A stretch of 64,000 nucleotides of DNA, from positions 1 to 64,000 of the forward strand of contig NZ_JACJHR010000009.1 of the NCBI RefSeq assembly GCF_014174495.1, read 5' to 3'. The translations under genes were made by a program, and so were the position numbers. This document shows positions 17,945 to 29,689 of this stretch, piece by piece. The notes under the pieces were generated by a model. That model was not told the DNA's origin and did not search any database. It saw only the letters and a program-made list of their open reading frames with translations. The stretch comes from Amycolatopsis echigonensis. GTDB taxonomy: Bacteria > Actinomycetota > Actinomycetes > Mycobacteriales > Pseudonocardiaceae. How positions within the stretch are numbered: the stretch's first letter is position 1; the number at the start of each line of letters is the position of its first letter.

Positions 17945-18895
17945 GTGGACGCGTTCAGCGATTTGATCCGCGGGGTCCGGGCGCAGGGTTCGTTGTTCGG
18001 CTGCACGGCCCTGTCGGCGCCGTGGTCGCTGCGCTTCGTGGACGGTGCCCCGCTGACCCTGTGCACGCTGTTGAGCGGCGAGGGCTGGGTCGTTCCGGAA
18101 GATCACCCGCCGGAGCTGTTGCGGGCCCGCGAGACCATCCTCGTGCGCGGCCCGTTTTCCTTCGTGGACAGTCTCGACACCTCCGCCGCCCCGGTCGACT
18201 GCGGCGAGTTCTGCGCGACTCCCGACCAGGGCGGCACTCGGCATCGCCTGGGCTGGAACGATCCCTTTCACGGCGAAACCAACCTGATCGTCGGCGCGTA
18301 CCCGGTGCGGAGCCGCGGCCGGATGTCGGCGCTGCTGGACGCACTGCCGGTAGTCGTCCGGCCGCCGTCCTCGGCCGCGGAAGATCCGGTGCTGGATCAT
18401 CTGGCAGCCGAACTGGCCGTCGACGCGCCGGGCCAGCAAGTCGTCCTGGACCGCTTGCTGGACTGGATGCTGGTCTGCCTCCTGCGCGACTGGTTCGACC
18501 GTCCAGGGGGAACGCCGCCGCCGTGGTGGGCGGCCCAGCGGGACCGGGTGGTGGGCGCGGCCCTCCGCTTGCTGCACGCGGATCCGGCGGCGCCGTGGAC
18601 GGTCGTCACGCTGGCCGCCCGGACCGGAGTTTCGCGGTCCACGTTGGCCAAACGCTTCGCGGACCTGGCGGGGGAGCCGCCGATGACCTACCTGACCCGA
18701 TGGCGGATGACCCTGGCCGCGGACCTCCTGACGGAACAGCCGTCGATGCCGATCGCGGAGGTGGCGCGCGCGGTGGGGTACTCGGACGCGTTCGGGTTCA
18801 GCTCGGCGTTCAAACGGCTGCGCGGCGTCAATCCGACCGGATACCGGCGGGCTTCCCTTGCCGGGGACGGGGTTTTGGCTTCTTCTCGCGGCTGA
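17945..18895 (+). CDS. AraC-family transcriptional regulator with cupin sensor
   Basis: This 316-residue protein has an N-terminal cupin-like ligand domain of the AraC_binding type (about residues 5-190). A C-terminal double helix-turn-helix follows (about 215-310: TVVTLAARTGVSRSTLAKRF, then MPIAEVARAVGYSDAFGFSS). It diverges from the PPOX gene, so the 82-base gap between them probably holds both promoters. The GTG start at 17945 fits. The ligand is unknown. Confidence 0.9.
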   Translation: MDAFSDLIRGVRAQGSLFGCTALSAPWSLRFVDGAPLTLCTLLSGEGWVVPEDHPPELLRARETILVRGPFSFVDSLDTSAAPVDCGEFCATPDQGGTRHRLGWNDPFHGETNLIVGAYPVRSRGRMSALLDALPVVVRPPSSAAEDPVLDHLAAELAVDAPGQQVVLDRLLDWMLVCLLRDWFDRPGGTPPPWWAAQRDRVVGAALRLLHADPAAPWTVVTLAARTGVSRSTLAKRFADLAGEPPMTYLTRWRMTLAADLLTEQPSMPIAEVARAVGYSDAFGFSSAFKRLRGVNPTGYRRASLAGDGVLASSRG

Positions 18896-18997
18896 AGTGC
18901 CTCCGTCGAGTGAACCTTCCGGCGTGTCGCGCACGAGGGGTCCCCTCGCACCCTGATTTGTTTGCCCTGGTCCAGGCGGTGGCGACAGGCTGGTCGC

Positions 18998-19837
18998 ATG
19001 GTTCTGACAGCAGTGCTCGCAGCCGGGGCGGTGGTCCTCGTGCTGCTGGTGATGACGAAGAAAGCCGGTGCCCCGGTCTCCGCCGTACTCGGCATGACAA
19101 CCGCCGTCGCGGCAGTCGCGGTGGCCGCGGCGCGTGCCGACTCTGGCGCGCTCCCGGCTTGGTGGCTGCCCGTGGCGTGGCTGGTTTCGGTGCTCGGCGT
19201 GCCCCTCGCGCTGGCCGATGTCCGGCACCGCCGCCTCCCGGACGTCCTCACCCTGCCCGCTTACCCCGTGGTGGCCCTGACGCTCGCTCTCGCCGCCCTC
19301 AGTGGCGGGGGATGGCGGTTGGCCGCAGGTGCGGTCTTGGGATGCCTGCTGTTCGGCGGGACGCACCTGATCGTCCATCGCTTGTCCGCGGGCGGGCTCG
19401 GCCCCGGGGACGTGAAGCTGGCCGGGTCTTTCGGCGCTGTGCTGGGCGCGGTCGGCGGACTGGCCCCGGCGGTGGCCGCGGTCCTGGCGGCGATGGTGAG
19501 CGCGGCGGCCATGGTGCCGATGTGGCTGCTGCGCCGGATCCAGCAAGCACGCGGATCTGGGAGTTCTGTCCGCCTACCGGCCACCGAGACCGGCGCGCTG
19601 TCACTCCGGTCCGAGAGCCGGGGAGAACTTCCGAATGCCATTCCGGCCGACGGTGCCCGCGTGCCCGCGCCAACCGGCTCCGCCCCTTTGCCGACGGTCG
19701 CTGCCCCCGCGCCGCAGACCGGGCCTGTGCACTCCCGAATCCGGGCCGGACCTCTCCGCGTGCCCTACGGCCCCGGCCTGGTTCTGGCCACCTGGGCGTG
19801 CGCGGTGTTCCCAGCCGCTGGAACGGGCATCGCCTGA
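18998..19837 (+). CDS. A24-type prepilin peptidase with an unusual insert
   Basis: This 279-residue membrane protease is of the type IV prepilin peptidase family. The two catalytic aspartates are in ADVRHRRLP and GLGPGDVKLAG. About six hydrophobic helices are present. A 70-residue hydrophilic insert lies between the fifth helix region (MVPMWLLRR) and the last one (RVPYGPGLVLATWACAV); in relatives the PxGP element normally follows closely. The GTG/ATG choice is open; ATG at 18998 begins the hydrophobic first helix. No pilin or secretion genes are nearby, so the substrate is elsewhere. Confidence 0.85.
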   Translation: MVLTAVLAAGAVVLVLLVMTKKAGAPVSAVLGMTTAVAAVAVAAARADSGALPAWWLPVAWLVSVLGVPLALADVRHRRLPDVLTLPAYPVVALTLALAALSGGGWRLAAGAVLGCLLFGGTHLIVHRLSAGGLGPGDVKLAGSFGAVLGAVGGLAPAVAAVLAAMVSAAAMVPMWLLRRIQQARGSGSSVRLPATETGALSLRSESRGELPNAIPADGARVPAPTGSAPLPTVAAPAPQTGPVHSRIRAGPLRVPYGPGLVLATWACAVFPAAGTGIA

Positions 19838-19886
19838 GGCCAGGGGCTCTGCCAGGCGCTCGGACCGGCCGTGACAGGATTGTCCG

Positions 19887-21070
19887 GTGCTGCGCTGGAT
19901 CACCGCTGGAGAATCGCACGGACCCGCCCTCGCCGCTGTGCTCGAGGGGCTGCCTGCCGGGGTGGAGGTGACGACCTCGGACTTGTCCGCGCAGCTCGCG
20001 CGGCGCCGGCTCGGGTTCGGCCGCAGCCCGCGGATGGGCTTCGAGACCGACCAGGTCCAGTTCCTCGGCGGGGTCCGGCACGGGGTCACCCAGGGCGGCC
20101 CGATCGCCGTCCAGATCGAGAACGCCGAGTGGCCCAAGTGGGAGAAGGTCATGGCGGCCGACCCGGTCGACGAGGCCGAGCTCGCCGGGCTCGCCCGCAA
20201 CGAGCCGCTGACCCGGCCCCGCCCGGGGCACGCCGACCTGCCCGGCATGCAGAAGTACGGCTTCGACGAGGCCCGTCCCGTCCTGGAGCGCGCCAGCGCC
20301 CGCGAGACAGCCTCGCGGACTGCGCTCGGCACGGTCGCGCGGAACTTCCTGCGGCAGCTGCTCGGGGCCGAGGTGCTGAGCCATGTCGTCTCCATCGGCG
20401 GCGCCGACGCCCCGGACGGCCCGCTGCCGCAGCCGGGCGACCTCGCGGCGATCGACGAGAGCCCGGTGCGCGCGTTCTCGGCCGAGGGGACCGAGGCGAT
20501 GGTCGCCGAGGTCGACGCGGTGCGGAAGGCCGGCGACACCGTCGGCGGCGTGATCGAGGTGATCGTCTACGGACTGCCGCCGGGCCTCGGCTCGCACGTG
20601 CACTGGGACCGCCGTCTCGACGCGCGGCTCGCCGGCGCGCTCATGGGCGTGCAGGCGATGAAGGGCGTCGAGGTCGGCGACGGCTTCACCACCGCCCGCC
20701 GCTGGGGCAGCCAGGCGCACGACGAGATCGACCGCGGCACCGGACCGGTCGGCGTCACGCGCCGGTCGAACCGCGCGGGCGGGCTCGAAGGCGGCATCAC
20801 CAACGGCGAACCGCTGCGGGTGCGCGTCGCGATGAAGCCGATCTCGACCGTGCCCAAGGCACTGTCCACAGTGGACGTCAAGACCGGCGAGCCCGCCGTG
20901 GCGATCCACCAGCGCTCCGACGTGTGCGCGGTGCCGCGCGCGGGCGTGGTGCTGGAGTCGGTCGTGGCGCTGGTCGTCGCGGACGCGGCGCTGGAGAAGT
21001 TCGGCGGCGACTCGCTCGCCGAGACCCGGCGCAACGCGCAGGCGTACTTGAAGGCGCTCGAGGAGCGCTG

Positions 21071-21074
<4 letters not shown>
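19887..21074 (+). CDS. aroC: chorismate synthase
   Basis: The 395-residue flavin-dependent lyase makes chorismate from EPSP, the last shikimate pathway step. Conserved elements include [28 protein letters not shown] and the C-terminal [17 protein letters not shown]. The GTG start at 19887 is 50 bases from the previous gene. It overlaps aroK by GTGA and heads the operon aroC-aroK-aroB-aroQ. Confidence 0.97.
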
Positions 21075-23345
<2,271 letters not shown>

Positions 23346-23359
<14 letters not shown>

Positions 23360-23700
23360 CCGCCCGGTTGCGAACGCGGGGCGGTTGCAGCTGGATTGCG
23401 CCGCATTGTTCTGAGTTGGCGGCCGACAGCGGGCGGCGGGCAGATGCGGTGGGGCACTCTTTCTGGTCTCGCTACCGGCGTCAGCGTCGATCTCGGCGTC
23501 GGCGGCGCATTCGTCTTGACCTCCCGGTAGGGGCGCGGGGCGGTTGCAGCTGAACCGTGGTCTGGTGTTGTGGCCGGGTGCGCTGGATCGCGCCGCATTC
23601 GTCTCGAGCTGGCGGCCGGACAGCGGGCGGCGGGCAAATGCGGGACCGCACGCCTTCTGGGATCCCGACCGCCGGTCTCGACGTCGGCGGTTGCCGCGTT
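23346..23700 (+). repeat. degenerate direct repeats downstream of aroQ
   Basis: The 523-base gap from 23360 to 23882 holds no convincing gene. Within it, a block around the aroQ stop (GCGCACTCGTC...GGGGCGGTTGCAGCTG, 23346-23392) recurs at about 23505-23551. A second block (GCGCCGCATT followed by a GGCGGCCG-ACAGCGGGCGGCGGGCA-type run) occurs at about 23398-23445 and again at about 23589-23638. Identity is partial, with small indels. Frames on both strands here share the repeats and look non-coding. Confidence 0.65.
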
Positions 23701-23882
23701 GCGCCGGACCGACGACATCCATCCCCGCCTGGCAACCGCGAGGCACCCAACCCAGCCGCAGATCCGCTACCGCAGCGGGCTTTCCCGCGCGAAAAGCAAG
23801 CCCTCGGTAAACCCGCCGTCTGACCGGCGGATGCGCGATGTGGTTCACCCATCCGGTGCCCCTGTCGCTACACTCGGCGATC

Positions 23883-25415
23883 ATGCACCCGTTCCGTCGT
23901 GGGGGTCGGCGACCCGTGCGTCAGCTGCTCTCGTTGCTGATCGCCGGTTCCCTCGTTTCCGGGTGCAGCCAGACTTCCGCCCAGCCGCAAGCCGAGGGCA
24001 CCGGGCACGGCGGCATCGCCGGGGGAGCGCCGCAATCCTCTCAGGATCCGCCTCGGGCGGCGGATGTCGCGCTCGCCGCGGGGGCCGCCCGGCAGAGCGG
24101 CGGGGTGGTGGCGGCCGGGGCGGCGGACGCGTCCTACAACTACGGCCCCACCGTGATGGTCGAGAACGGCCGCACCCGGATGTGGTGGTGCAGCCAGTAC
24201 AGCAGCGCCCCGCCGCCGGGCGACGACATTCTCTACGCCGAAGGTCCCTCGGCCGACGGACCCTTCACCGGACCGGGTGGCGGTGCGCCCGTGGCGGTCC
24301 TGTCCGGCGCGCCCGGCAACTTCGACGGCATGCACACCTGCGACCCGTCGGTGCTGCGCGTCGGCGGCACGTACTTCATGTACTACACCGGCGCGGCGGG
24401 CGACCACGCGCTCGGCAACGCGATCGGCATGGCCACCAGCCCGGACGGCATCCACTGGACCCGGTCGAACGGCGGCAAGCCGATTCTCGGCGCGTCCCAC
24501 GACGTCCACCGCGCCAACGTCTACGGCGCCGGCCAGCCCTCCGTAGTGTTCCTCGACGGCTGGTACTACCTCATGTTCACCGACACCACCGGCCGCGCGG
24601 CGGGCTGGAACGGGGCGGGCCAGTTCGTGATCCGGGCGCACGACCCGGCGTTCCGCGAAGGCGTGGAAGCGTTGGGGGAGAAGGGCTTCGAGCCCACCGC
24701 GACGACCGACGCGCCGCGGACCCGGTCGGTGGTCGACGCGTTCAGCGTGGACCTGGAGTGGGTCGGCGCGCTCGACGCCTTCGCCATCGCGCACGAAACC
24801 GCGGACGGCACGACGATCACGTTCTGGGACCGCGATTTCACGATGCAGCCGTACAAACCGGTCGTCATCCCGGGCGCGTGGAAGGAAGGCCCCGGCCTCG
24901 TCCGCCGTCCGGACGGGCACGCGCCGACGTCGGTCAGCGATCCGTGCGACCTGGTGTCGCTGGACGTCGTGCGCGCCACCGAGATCGGCCCGGCGAGCGC
25001 GCCGACCGGGCTGAAGCACTTCGGGCTCGACGTGAAAGGCGCGGGCGGCTGCTCGACCCCGTCTCGCAGCACCGCGACCTTCGACGGCGTCGCGATGCCG
25101 TCCCCGGACCGCATGATCGACCTTTACCGCCGCGGCGAGCGCATCCGGATCGACCGGCGTTCAGTCGCCGCCGTGCTCGCCGCGGAGCTGGTCGACCGGC
25201 CGCTGCCGCAGGTGCCGGACATGCCGGTGACAACCCGCCTGCGTTCGGGAGCGACCATCGTGCACGCGTACGGCCGCGGCTACGGCATGGTGCTCGACGG
25301 GCAGCTTTACGGCCTGCCGGACACGACGATCGTGGCGCTCAACGGTTCCGGGGTGCAGGAGATCGACCCGCGACAGTGGGACGGCGCCGCGCGCGGTTTG
25401 CCGCTGGGCGGCTGA
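23883..25415 (+). CDS. secreted lipoprotein with five-bladed beta-propeller (GH43/GH32-like)
   Basis: The 510-residue protein has a basic N-terminus and a hydrophobic signal ending in a lipobox (IAGSLVSGC). Its middle region shows repeated blade patterns of glycoside-hydrolase beta-propellers (TCDPSVLRVGGTYFMYYTG, then GQPSVVFLDGWYYLMFTD and AFSVDLEWVGALDAFAIAH). The catalytic acids cannot be fixed by eye, so a true glycosidase role is open. The C-terminal 110 residues (SDPCDLVSLDVVRAT onward) look like a separate domain. ATG at 23883 gives the normal signal peptide. Its last 77 bases overlap the convergent membrane-protein gene. Confidence 0.8.
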   Translation: MHPFRRGGRRPVRQLLSLLIAGSLVSGCSQTSAQPQAEGTGHGGIAGGAPQSSQDPPRAADVALAAGAARQSGGVVAAGAADASYNYGPTVMVENGRTRMWWCSQYSSAPPPGDDILYAEGPSADGPFTGPGGGAPVAVLSGAPGNFDGMHTCDPSVLRVGGTYFMYYTGAAGDHALGNAIGMATSPDGIHWTRSNGGKPILGASHDVHRANVYGAGQPSVVFLDGWYYLMFTDTTGRAAGWNGAGQFVIRAHDPAFREGVEALGEKGFEPTATTDAPRTRSVVDAFSVDLEWVGALDAFAIAHETADGTTITFWDRDFTMQPYKPVVIPGAWKEGPGLVRRPDGHAPTSVSDPCDLVSLDVVRATEIGPASAPTGLKHFGLDVKGAGGCSTPSRSTATFDGVAMPSPDRMIDLYRRGERIRIDRRSVAAVLAAELVDRPLPQVPDMPVTTRLRSGATIVHAYGRGYGMVLDGQLYGLPDTTIVALNGSGVQEIDPRQWDGAARGLPLGG

Positions 25416-25941
25416 CCGGCGAAGGCTTCGGAGCGGTCCGCGGGGCCGGGCTCGGCGGGAGTTCGAGCTCGCCGGAACGGCTGCCGGTGCCGTCTTCGTC
25501 CTCGTCGTCCGGCTCCGGCCCGGAGGAATCCTCGTCGTCTTCCGCCGCCGGACGCCGCATCCGCCCGCCGACGAACAGCCCCAGCCCGGCGGGGACCAGC
25601 ACGAGCAGCGCGGAGAACGCCGCTCCGCCGGTAAGTGCGGCGCCCAGCTCGGAAACCCCGGTCTGGTCGACGAAAATGGCCCGCCCGATCACGTACAGGA
25701 TGCCCGAGCACACGCCCGCGACCAGGGAAGCGATGAACCACGCGCGCCCCCTGTCGCGCAGGTCGCGCCAGCCGTCGATCGCGCTCCACAGCGCCGCCAG
25801 GCCGACCAGTACGGCGATGGTGAGCGACGTGAACAGCGTCTGGCCGGTCGGGTGGAACACGGACCACTTGGCGAGCAGCGTCATCGCGGCGGCGTGCACG
25901 ACCGCCATGACCAGCCCGCGCGTCAACCAGGCACCCAGCAT
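25339..25941 (-). CDS. B-4DMT-type four-helix membrane protein with long acidic/Pro tail
   Basis: This 200-residue protein has four N-terminal membrane helices (about residues 5-122), then an Asp/Glu-rich stretch (AAEDDEDSSGPEPDDEDED) and a Pro/Arg-rich tail. The opening MLGAWLTRGLVMAVVHAA fits what I recall as the B-4DMT transporter family of actinobacteria. The tail is encoded partly antisense to the end of the propeller lipoprotein gene (77-base overlap), so the tail sequence is constrained by that gene. Confidence 0.7.
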   Translation of the reverse strand: MLGAWLTRGLVMAVVHAAAMTLLAKWSVFHPTGQTLFTSLTIAVLVGLAALWSAIDGWRDLRDRGRAWFIASLVAGVCSGILYVIGRAIFVDQTGVSELGAALTGGAAFSALLVLVPAGLGLFVGGRMRRPAAEDDEDSSGPEPDDEDEDGTGSRSGELELPPSPAPRTAPKPSPVSRPAANRARRRPTVAGRSPAPRNR

Positions 25942-26069
25942 GGACGGAGTGTAGGCGCGCCGAAGTTAACCGCCAGTAGGCCGTCCCGTCCGCCGTGCTC
26001 GAACCGTGCCGGAACCGCGCTGGAACAGCGTCGGAACGACGGCCGGAAGCCGCTGGTTAAGCTGGTCGG

Positions 26070-27167
26070 GTGCCGGAAATCCACGCTCGCCGCCGTGCCG
26101 CGCTCGCCGCCCTGCTCCACGAGAACGGGGTCGACGCGCTGCTGGTCACCGATCTGCTCAACATCCGCTACCTGACCGGGTTCACCGGGTCGAACGCCGC
26201 GCTGCTGCTGCACGCGGGCGGCGACGCGAAGACCCTGTTCTGCACCGACGGGCGCTACACGGCCCAGTCGGAGTCGGAGGTGCCCGACCTGGAGCGCGTG
26301 CTCGACCGGGCCAGCGCCCGCGCGCTCGCGGCGCACGCGGCCGACCGGCTCGCGGACTACGGCCGGACCGGGTTCGAGAGCCAGCACGTGAGCGTCGAGG
26401 AGCACGAGCACCTCAAGGTGCGCTTCGACCGGGTCGAGCTGGTCCGCACGCCGGGGCTGATCGAGCAGCTGCGGGTGGTCAAGGACGAGGTCGAGATCGC
26501 CGCCCTGCGCGCCGCGTGCGCCGCCGCCGACCGCGCGCTGGCCGCGCTGCTCGAGGCCGGGGGAGTGCGGCCGGGCCGGACCGAGCTGGAAGTGGCCCGC
26601 GACCTGGAGAACCGGATGCTGGAGCACGGTTCGTCCGGGATCTCGTTCGAGTCCATCGTCGCCGCCGGACCGAACTCGGCGATCCCGCACCACCGCCCGA
26701 CCGGGGCCGAACTGCGCCGCGGCGACTTCGTGAAATTCGACTTCGGCGCGACCGTCGACGGCTACCACTCGGACATGACCCGCATGGTCGTCCTCGGCGA
26801 ACCCGCGGACTGGCAGCGCGAGCTCTACAACCTCGTGCACCGCGCGCAGGCGGCGGGAACCGAGGCCGTCCGCCCCGGCGCCGTGGTGTCCGAAGTGGAC
26901 GCCGCGGCGCGCTCGGTGATCGCTGACGCCGGGTACGGAGAGCAGTTCGCGCACGGTCTCGGCCACGGCGTCGGGCTGGAGGTGCATGAGGCACCGAGTC
27001 TCGCCGCGGCGGGCGTCGGTACACTGTCCGCCGGTATGGCGGTCACCGTCGAGCCCGGCGTGTACCTCGCGGGGCGCGGTGGCGTGCGCATCGAGGACAC
27101 GCTCGTCGTGCGGGACTCCGGACCCGAACTCCTCACCCTGAGCACCAAGGACCTCGTGGCCGTATGA
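26070..27167 (+). CDS. pepQ: Xaa-Pro aminopeptidase / prolidase (M24B)
   Basis: The 365-residue metallopeptidase has a creatinase-like N-terminal domain and a pita-bread catalytic domain. Metal ligands are visible: Asp in VKFDFGATVDG, Asp in YHSDMTR, His in HGLGHGVGLEVHE, Glu in VTVEPGVYL, and the last Glu in VRIEDTL. It would cleave peptides with proline at the second position in the cytosol. GTG start at 26070. Its position before efp is conserved in actinobacteria, next to the factor that relieves proline stalling. Confidence 0.93.
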   Translation: MPEIHARRRAALAALLHENGVDALLVTDLLNIRYLTGFTGSNAALLLHAGGDAKTLFCTDGRYTAQSESEVPDLERVLDRASARALAAHAADRLADYGRTGFESQHVSVEEHEHLKVRFDRVELVRTPGLIEQLRVVKDEVEIAALRAACAAADRALAALLEAGGVRPGRTELEVARDLENRMLEHGSSGISFESIVAAGPNSAIPHHRPTGAELRRGDFVKFDFGATVDGYHSDMTRMVVLGEPADWQRELYNLVHRAQAAGTEAVRPGAVVSEVDAAARSVIADAGYGEQFAHGLGHGVGLEVHEAPSLAAAGVGTLSAGMAVTVEPGVYLAGRGGVRIEDTLVVRDSGPELLTLSTKDLVAV

Positions 27168-27210
27168 CGGCCGCGGCCGAAGAGATCGAACACAGGAGAC
27201 CTGAAGACTC

Positions 27211-27774
27211 GTGGCCACCACCAACGACCTGAAGAACGGACTCGTCCTCAACCTGGACGGCCAGCTGTGGAGCGTCACCGCGTTCCAGCACGTCAAGCCG
27301 GGCAAGGGCGGCGCCTTCGTGCGCACCACGCTCAAGCACGTGCTGACCGGGAAGGTCGTCGACAAGACCTTCAACGCGGGCACGAAGGTCGAGACGGCCA
27401 CGGTGGACCGCCGGAACATGACGTACCTGTACAAGGACGGCGCGGACTTCGTCTTCATGGACGGCGACACCTACGACCAGATCACCGTGCCCGCCGAGAC
27501 CGTCGGCGACAACGCGAACTACATGCTCGAGAACACCGAGGTCCAGGTCGCGGTGCACGAGAACGAGCCGCTGTACGTCGAGCTGCCGACTTCGGTCGAG
27601 CTGGTCATCCAGCACACCGACCCGGGCCTGCAGGGCGACCGCTCCACCGGCGGCACCAAGCCGGCGACGCTCGAGACCGGCGCGGAGATCCAGGTCCCGC
27701 TGTTCCTCTCGACCGGCGAGAAGATCAAGGTCGACACCCGCGACGGCCGTTACCTCGGCCGCGTCTCCAGCTGA
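27211..27774 (+). CDS. efp: elongation factor P
   Basis: The 187-residue EF-P has the KOW-like domain followed by two OB domains. It rescues ribosomes stalled at polyproline. The tip loop reads [12 protein letters not shown], with the lysine at the usual modification position. The C-terminal signature RVSS and the [14 protein letters not shown] block are present. GTG start at 27211 has a GGAGA-like site. Its stop overlaps the nusB start (TGATG). Confidence 0.98.
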   Translation: MATTNDLKNGLVLNLDGQLWSVTAFQHVKPGKGGAFVRTTLKHVLTGKVVDKTFNAGTKVETATVDRRNMTYLYKDGADFVFMDGDTYDQITVPAETVGDNANYMLENTEVQVAVHENEPLYVELPTSVELVIQHTDPGLQGDRSTGGTKPATLETGAEIQVPLFLSTGEKIKVDTRDGRYLGRVSS

Positions 27775-28232
27775 TGGCGGACAAGCTTCCCCCGCACCCG
27801 AACCGCGGCGGCGCGATCAGCAGGCGGCAGGCCCGCCGGCGCGCGGTCGAGATGCTGTACGAGGCCGCCCAGCGGTCCGCCGACCCGGTCACGCTGCTGG
27901 CCGACCGGGTCGGCGCGGTCGAGGTCGACCCGATCGCGGACTACACGATCACCGTCGTCGAGGGCGTCACGGCCCAGCGCGAGCGGATCGACGAACTGCT
28001 GGCGGAACACTCGCAGGGCTGGACCCTCGAGCGGATGCCGCCGGTCGACTTGGCTGTCCTGCGCGTCGGCGTGTACGAGATGCTGTGGTCGGCGGACGTT
28101 CCCGACGCGGTCGCGATCGACGAAGCGGTCGGTCTCGCGAAGGAACTGTCGACGGACGACTCGCCCCGATTCATCAACGGCGTGCTCGGCCGCATCGGCA
28201 CGATCGCCGACCGGCTGCGCGCGGTCCTGTAG
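27774..28232 (+). CDS. nusB: transcription antitermination factor NusB
   Basis: This 152-residue all-helical protein binds rRNA boxA with NusE for antitermination. Conserved positions are SRRQARRRAVEMLYEA near the N-terminus and INEAV-like AIDEAVGLAKELS with FINGVLG at the end. ATG at 27774 overlaps the efp stop by one base. Confidence 0.96.
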   Translation: MADKLPPHPNRGGAISRRQARRRAVEMLYEAAQRSADPVTLLADRVGAVEVDPIADYTITVVEGVTAQRERIDELLAEHSQGWTLERMPPVDLAVLRVGVYEMLWSADVPDAVAIDEAVGLAKELSTDDSPRFINGVLGRIGTIADRLRAVL

Positions 28233-28971
28233 CGCTGGCGGCCCGGTAGCCGGAGGTAACCCGGCCGGGGGAAGCGGCCACCTGAATGGCCGCTGCCTGA
28301 TCGGGTCACCGCACGGCCGAGGCGGCCGGGCGCGAGGGGCGTCCGGGAGAAAATTGATCACCGAGCGGAATCAGAACCGGTCGGCGGGCACCATTCGCGC
28401 CGGGCGCACCCGAGCGGTTTCGCGGCGATCCGGTGAGTTGGCAGCGGTGGTTTTCCAGACTCGCTGCGGTGAGTGAGCAGCCCGCCGGTGCGACAGGAAA
28501 ACCGCGACCAGCCGGGAAATCCGGTGCCGTGCGGCGGGAATCGCGGCTTGAGGCGGGGAAACCGCGGCGGGGCAACGCTTTTCAGCGATGCGCGGCAAGA
28601 AGCGGTCGCGGGCGGCGCTCGAAGCCGAACTGCGAACCAGGTCAGGGAATCCGCTCGGAAACCGCAGGTCCGGAGAGGGGAAGCGGCCGGAGCGGGAATA
28701 GTCCCGGCGGCGCGGCCTGGAGCGGAAAATACGCCGGAACGGATTCGTTCCCGGCGCGGCATGCGCGGGAATCGCGGCGAGCGATCCGCCGATTCGCCGC
28801 AGGACGAAAATGCAGGTCAGCGGACACGGGCACCCTGGATAAACCGAGGTCCCGGCCGGATGCGGCGGCCGGATTTCAGCCGGAACCGCACCCGAAGCGC
28901 GGCGGGCGTTCCCGGTTCCCCGGGCGCGGGAAGCCCGCCGCGTCGTGCACGGCCGCTGCCGCCATCAGTGC
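28233..28971. other. 739-base convergent intergenic region without a clear gene
   Basis: The stretch lies between the converging stops of nusB and bldD. Frames on both strands exist but are Arg/Pro/Gly-rich without domain, signal or ribosome site. The plus strand shows a striking purine bias with recurrent words of the kind CGGGAA or GGGGAAACCGCGG (for example near 28496-28520, 28554-28565, 28660-28690 and 28768-28780). I see no RNA gene I can name. Confidence 0.5.
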
Positions 28972-29460
28972 TCAGTCCTCTTTGGACGGGCGGGCTTCCG
29001 GCGGGAGGACGCCCCAGTCGATGAGCTGCTCGGTCAGCTCGCCGGGGGTCATGTCGTAGATGATGGCGAGCGAGCGCAGGTCCTCGGTGCGGATGGAGAG
29101 CACCTTGCCGTTGTAGTCGCCGCGCTGGCTCTGGATCGTGGCCGCGTACCGGGCGAGCGGGCCGACCTTCTCCGCGGGCAGCTGCTGGAGCCGCTCCAGG
29201 TTGATGACGATCTTCGTGGCGGGTTCGGCTCCCGAGGGGACCCGGCCCTCCGGCAGCAGTTCGACCACCGGCACGCCGTAGAAGTCCGCCAGCTCGGCCA
29301 GCTTCTGGACGGTGACCGCCCGGTCGCCGCGCTCGTACGAGCCGACCACGACGGCCTTCCAGCGTCCGCCGGACTTCTGCTCGACCCCGTGCAGGGACAG
29401 GCCTTGCTGCTGGCGGATCCCGCGGAGCTTGGCCCCGAGCGCCTTGGCGTAATCGCCCAT
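28972..29460 (-). CDS. bldD: developmental master regulator BldD
   Basis: This 162-residue regulator has an N-terminal XRE helix-turn-helix (KLRGIRQQQGLSLHGVEQKS, about residues 11-60). The C-terminal domain binds tetrameric c-di-GMP in streptomycetes through RGD-x8-RQDD. Here RGD is at residues 113-115 and, eight residues on, RTED at 124-127, so the motif is present with two changes (Q to T, D to E). BldD represses sporulation genes while c-di-GMP is high. A BldD-box-like palindrome lies upstream, suggesting autoregulation. ATG at 29460. Confidence 0.95.
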   Translation of the reverse strand: MGDYAKALGAKLRGIRQQQGLSLHGVEQKSGGRWKAVVVGSYERGDRAVTVQKLAELADFYGVPVVELLPEGRVPSGAEPATKIVINLERLQQLPAEKVGPLARYAATIQSQRGDYNGKVLSIRTEDLRSLAIIYDMTPGELTEQLIDWGVLPPEARPSKED

Positions 29461-29527
29461 CTGGTGGTTCTCCGTTTCATCGCCCCTGCCCGGCCGGGAG
29501 GACCGGAGCCGGGGACTCCTCGAGTCG

Positions 29528-29542
29528 AATACTCAGAGTAAT
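29528..29542. promoter_or_regulatory. BldD-box-like site upstream of bldD
   Basis: The sequence AATACTCAGAGTAAT has the perfect palindrome TACTC-A-GAGTA. It fits the known BldD consensus nTnACnC(A/T)GnGTnAn at all fixed positions except the first T. It lies 68 bases before the bldD start, within the gap shared with the divergent pyr operon. Confidence 0.7.
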
Positions 29543-29689
29543 GGTTACGCATAGTTGTCACCAGGTCAAGCAGAAGGTCGGTCCGCGCAGGTGGCGGCCG
29601 TGCGCGTACCACCCGGAAGACTGATTGACCGGTCCTGCTACTGTCGGTGCGGTTTCCGGCAGCAGCCGGTTGCCGACGTCCTTTAAGGA

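Noticed and set aside
28306-29059. Overlapping small frames between nusB and bldD
   Set aside because: All are Arg/Pro/Gly-rich, lack ribosome sites, and none keeps a stable pattern that would suggest a protein.
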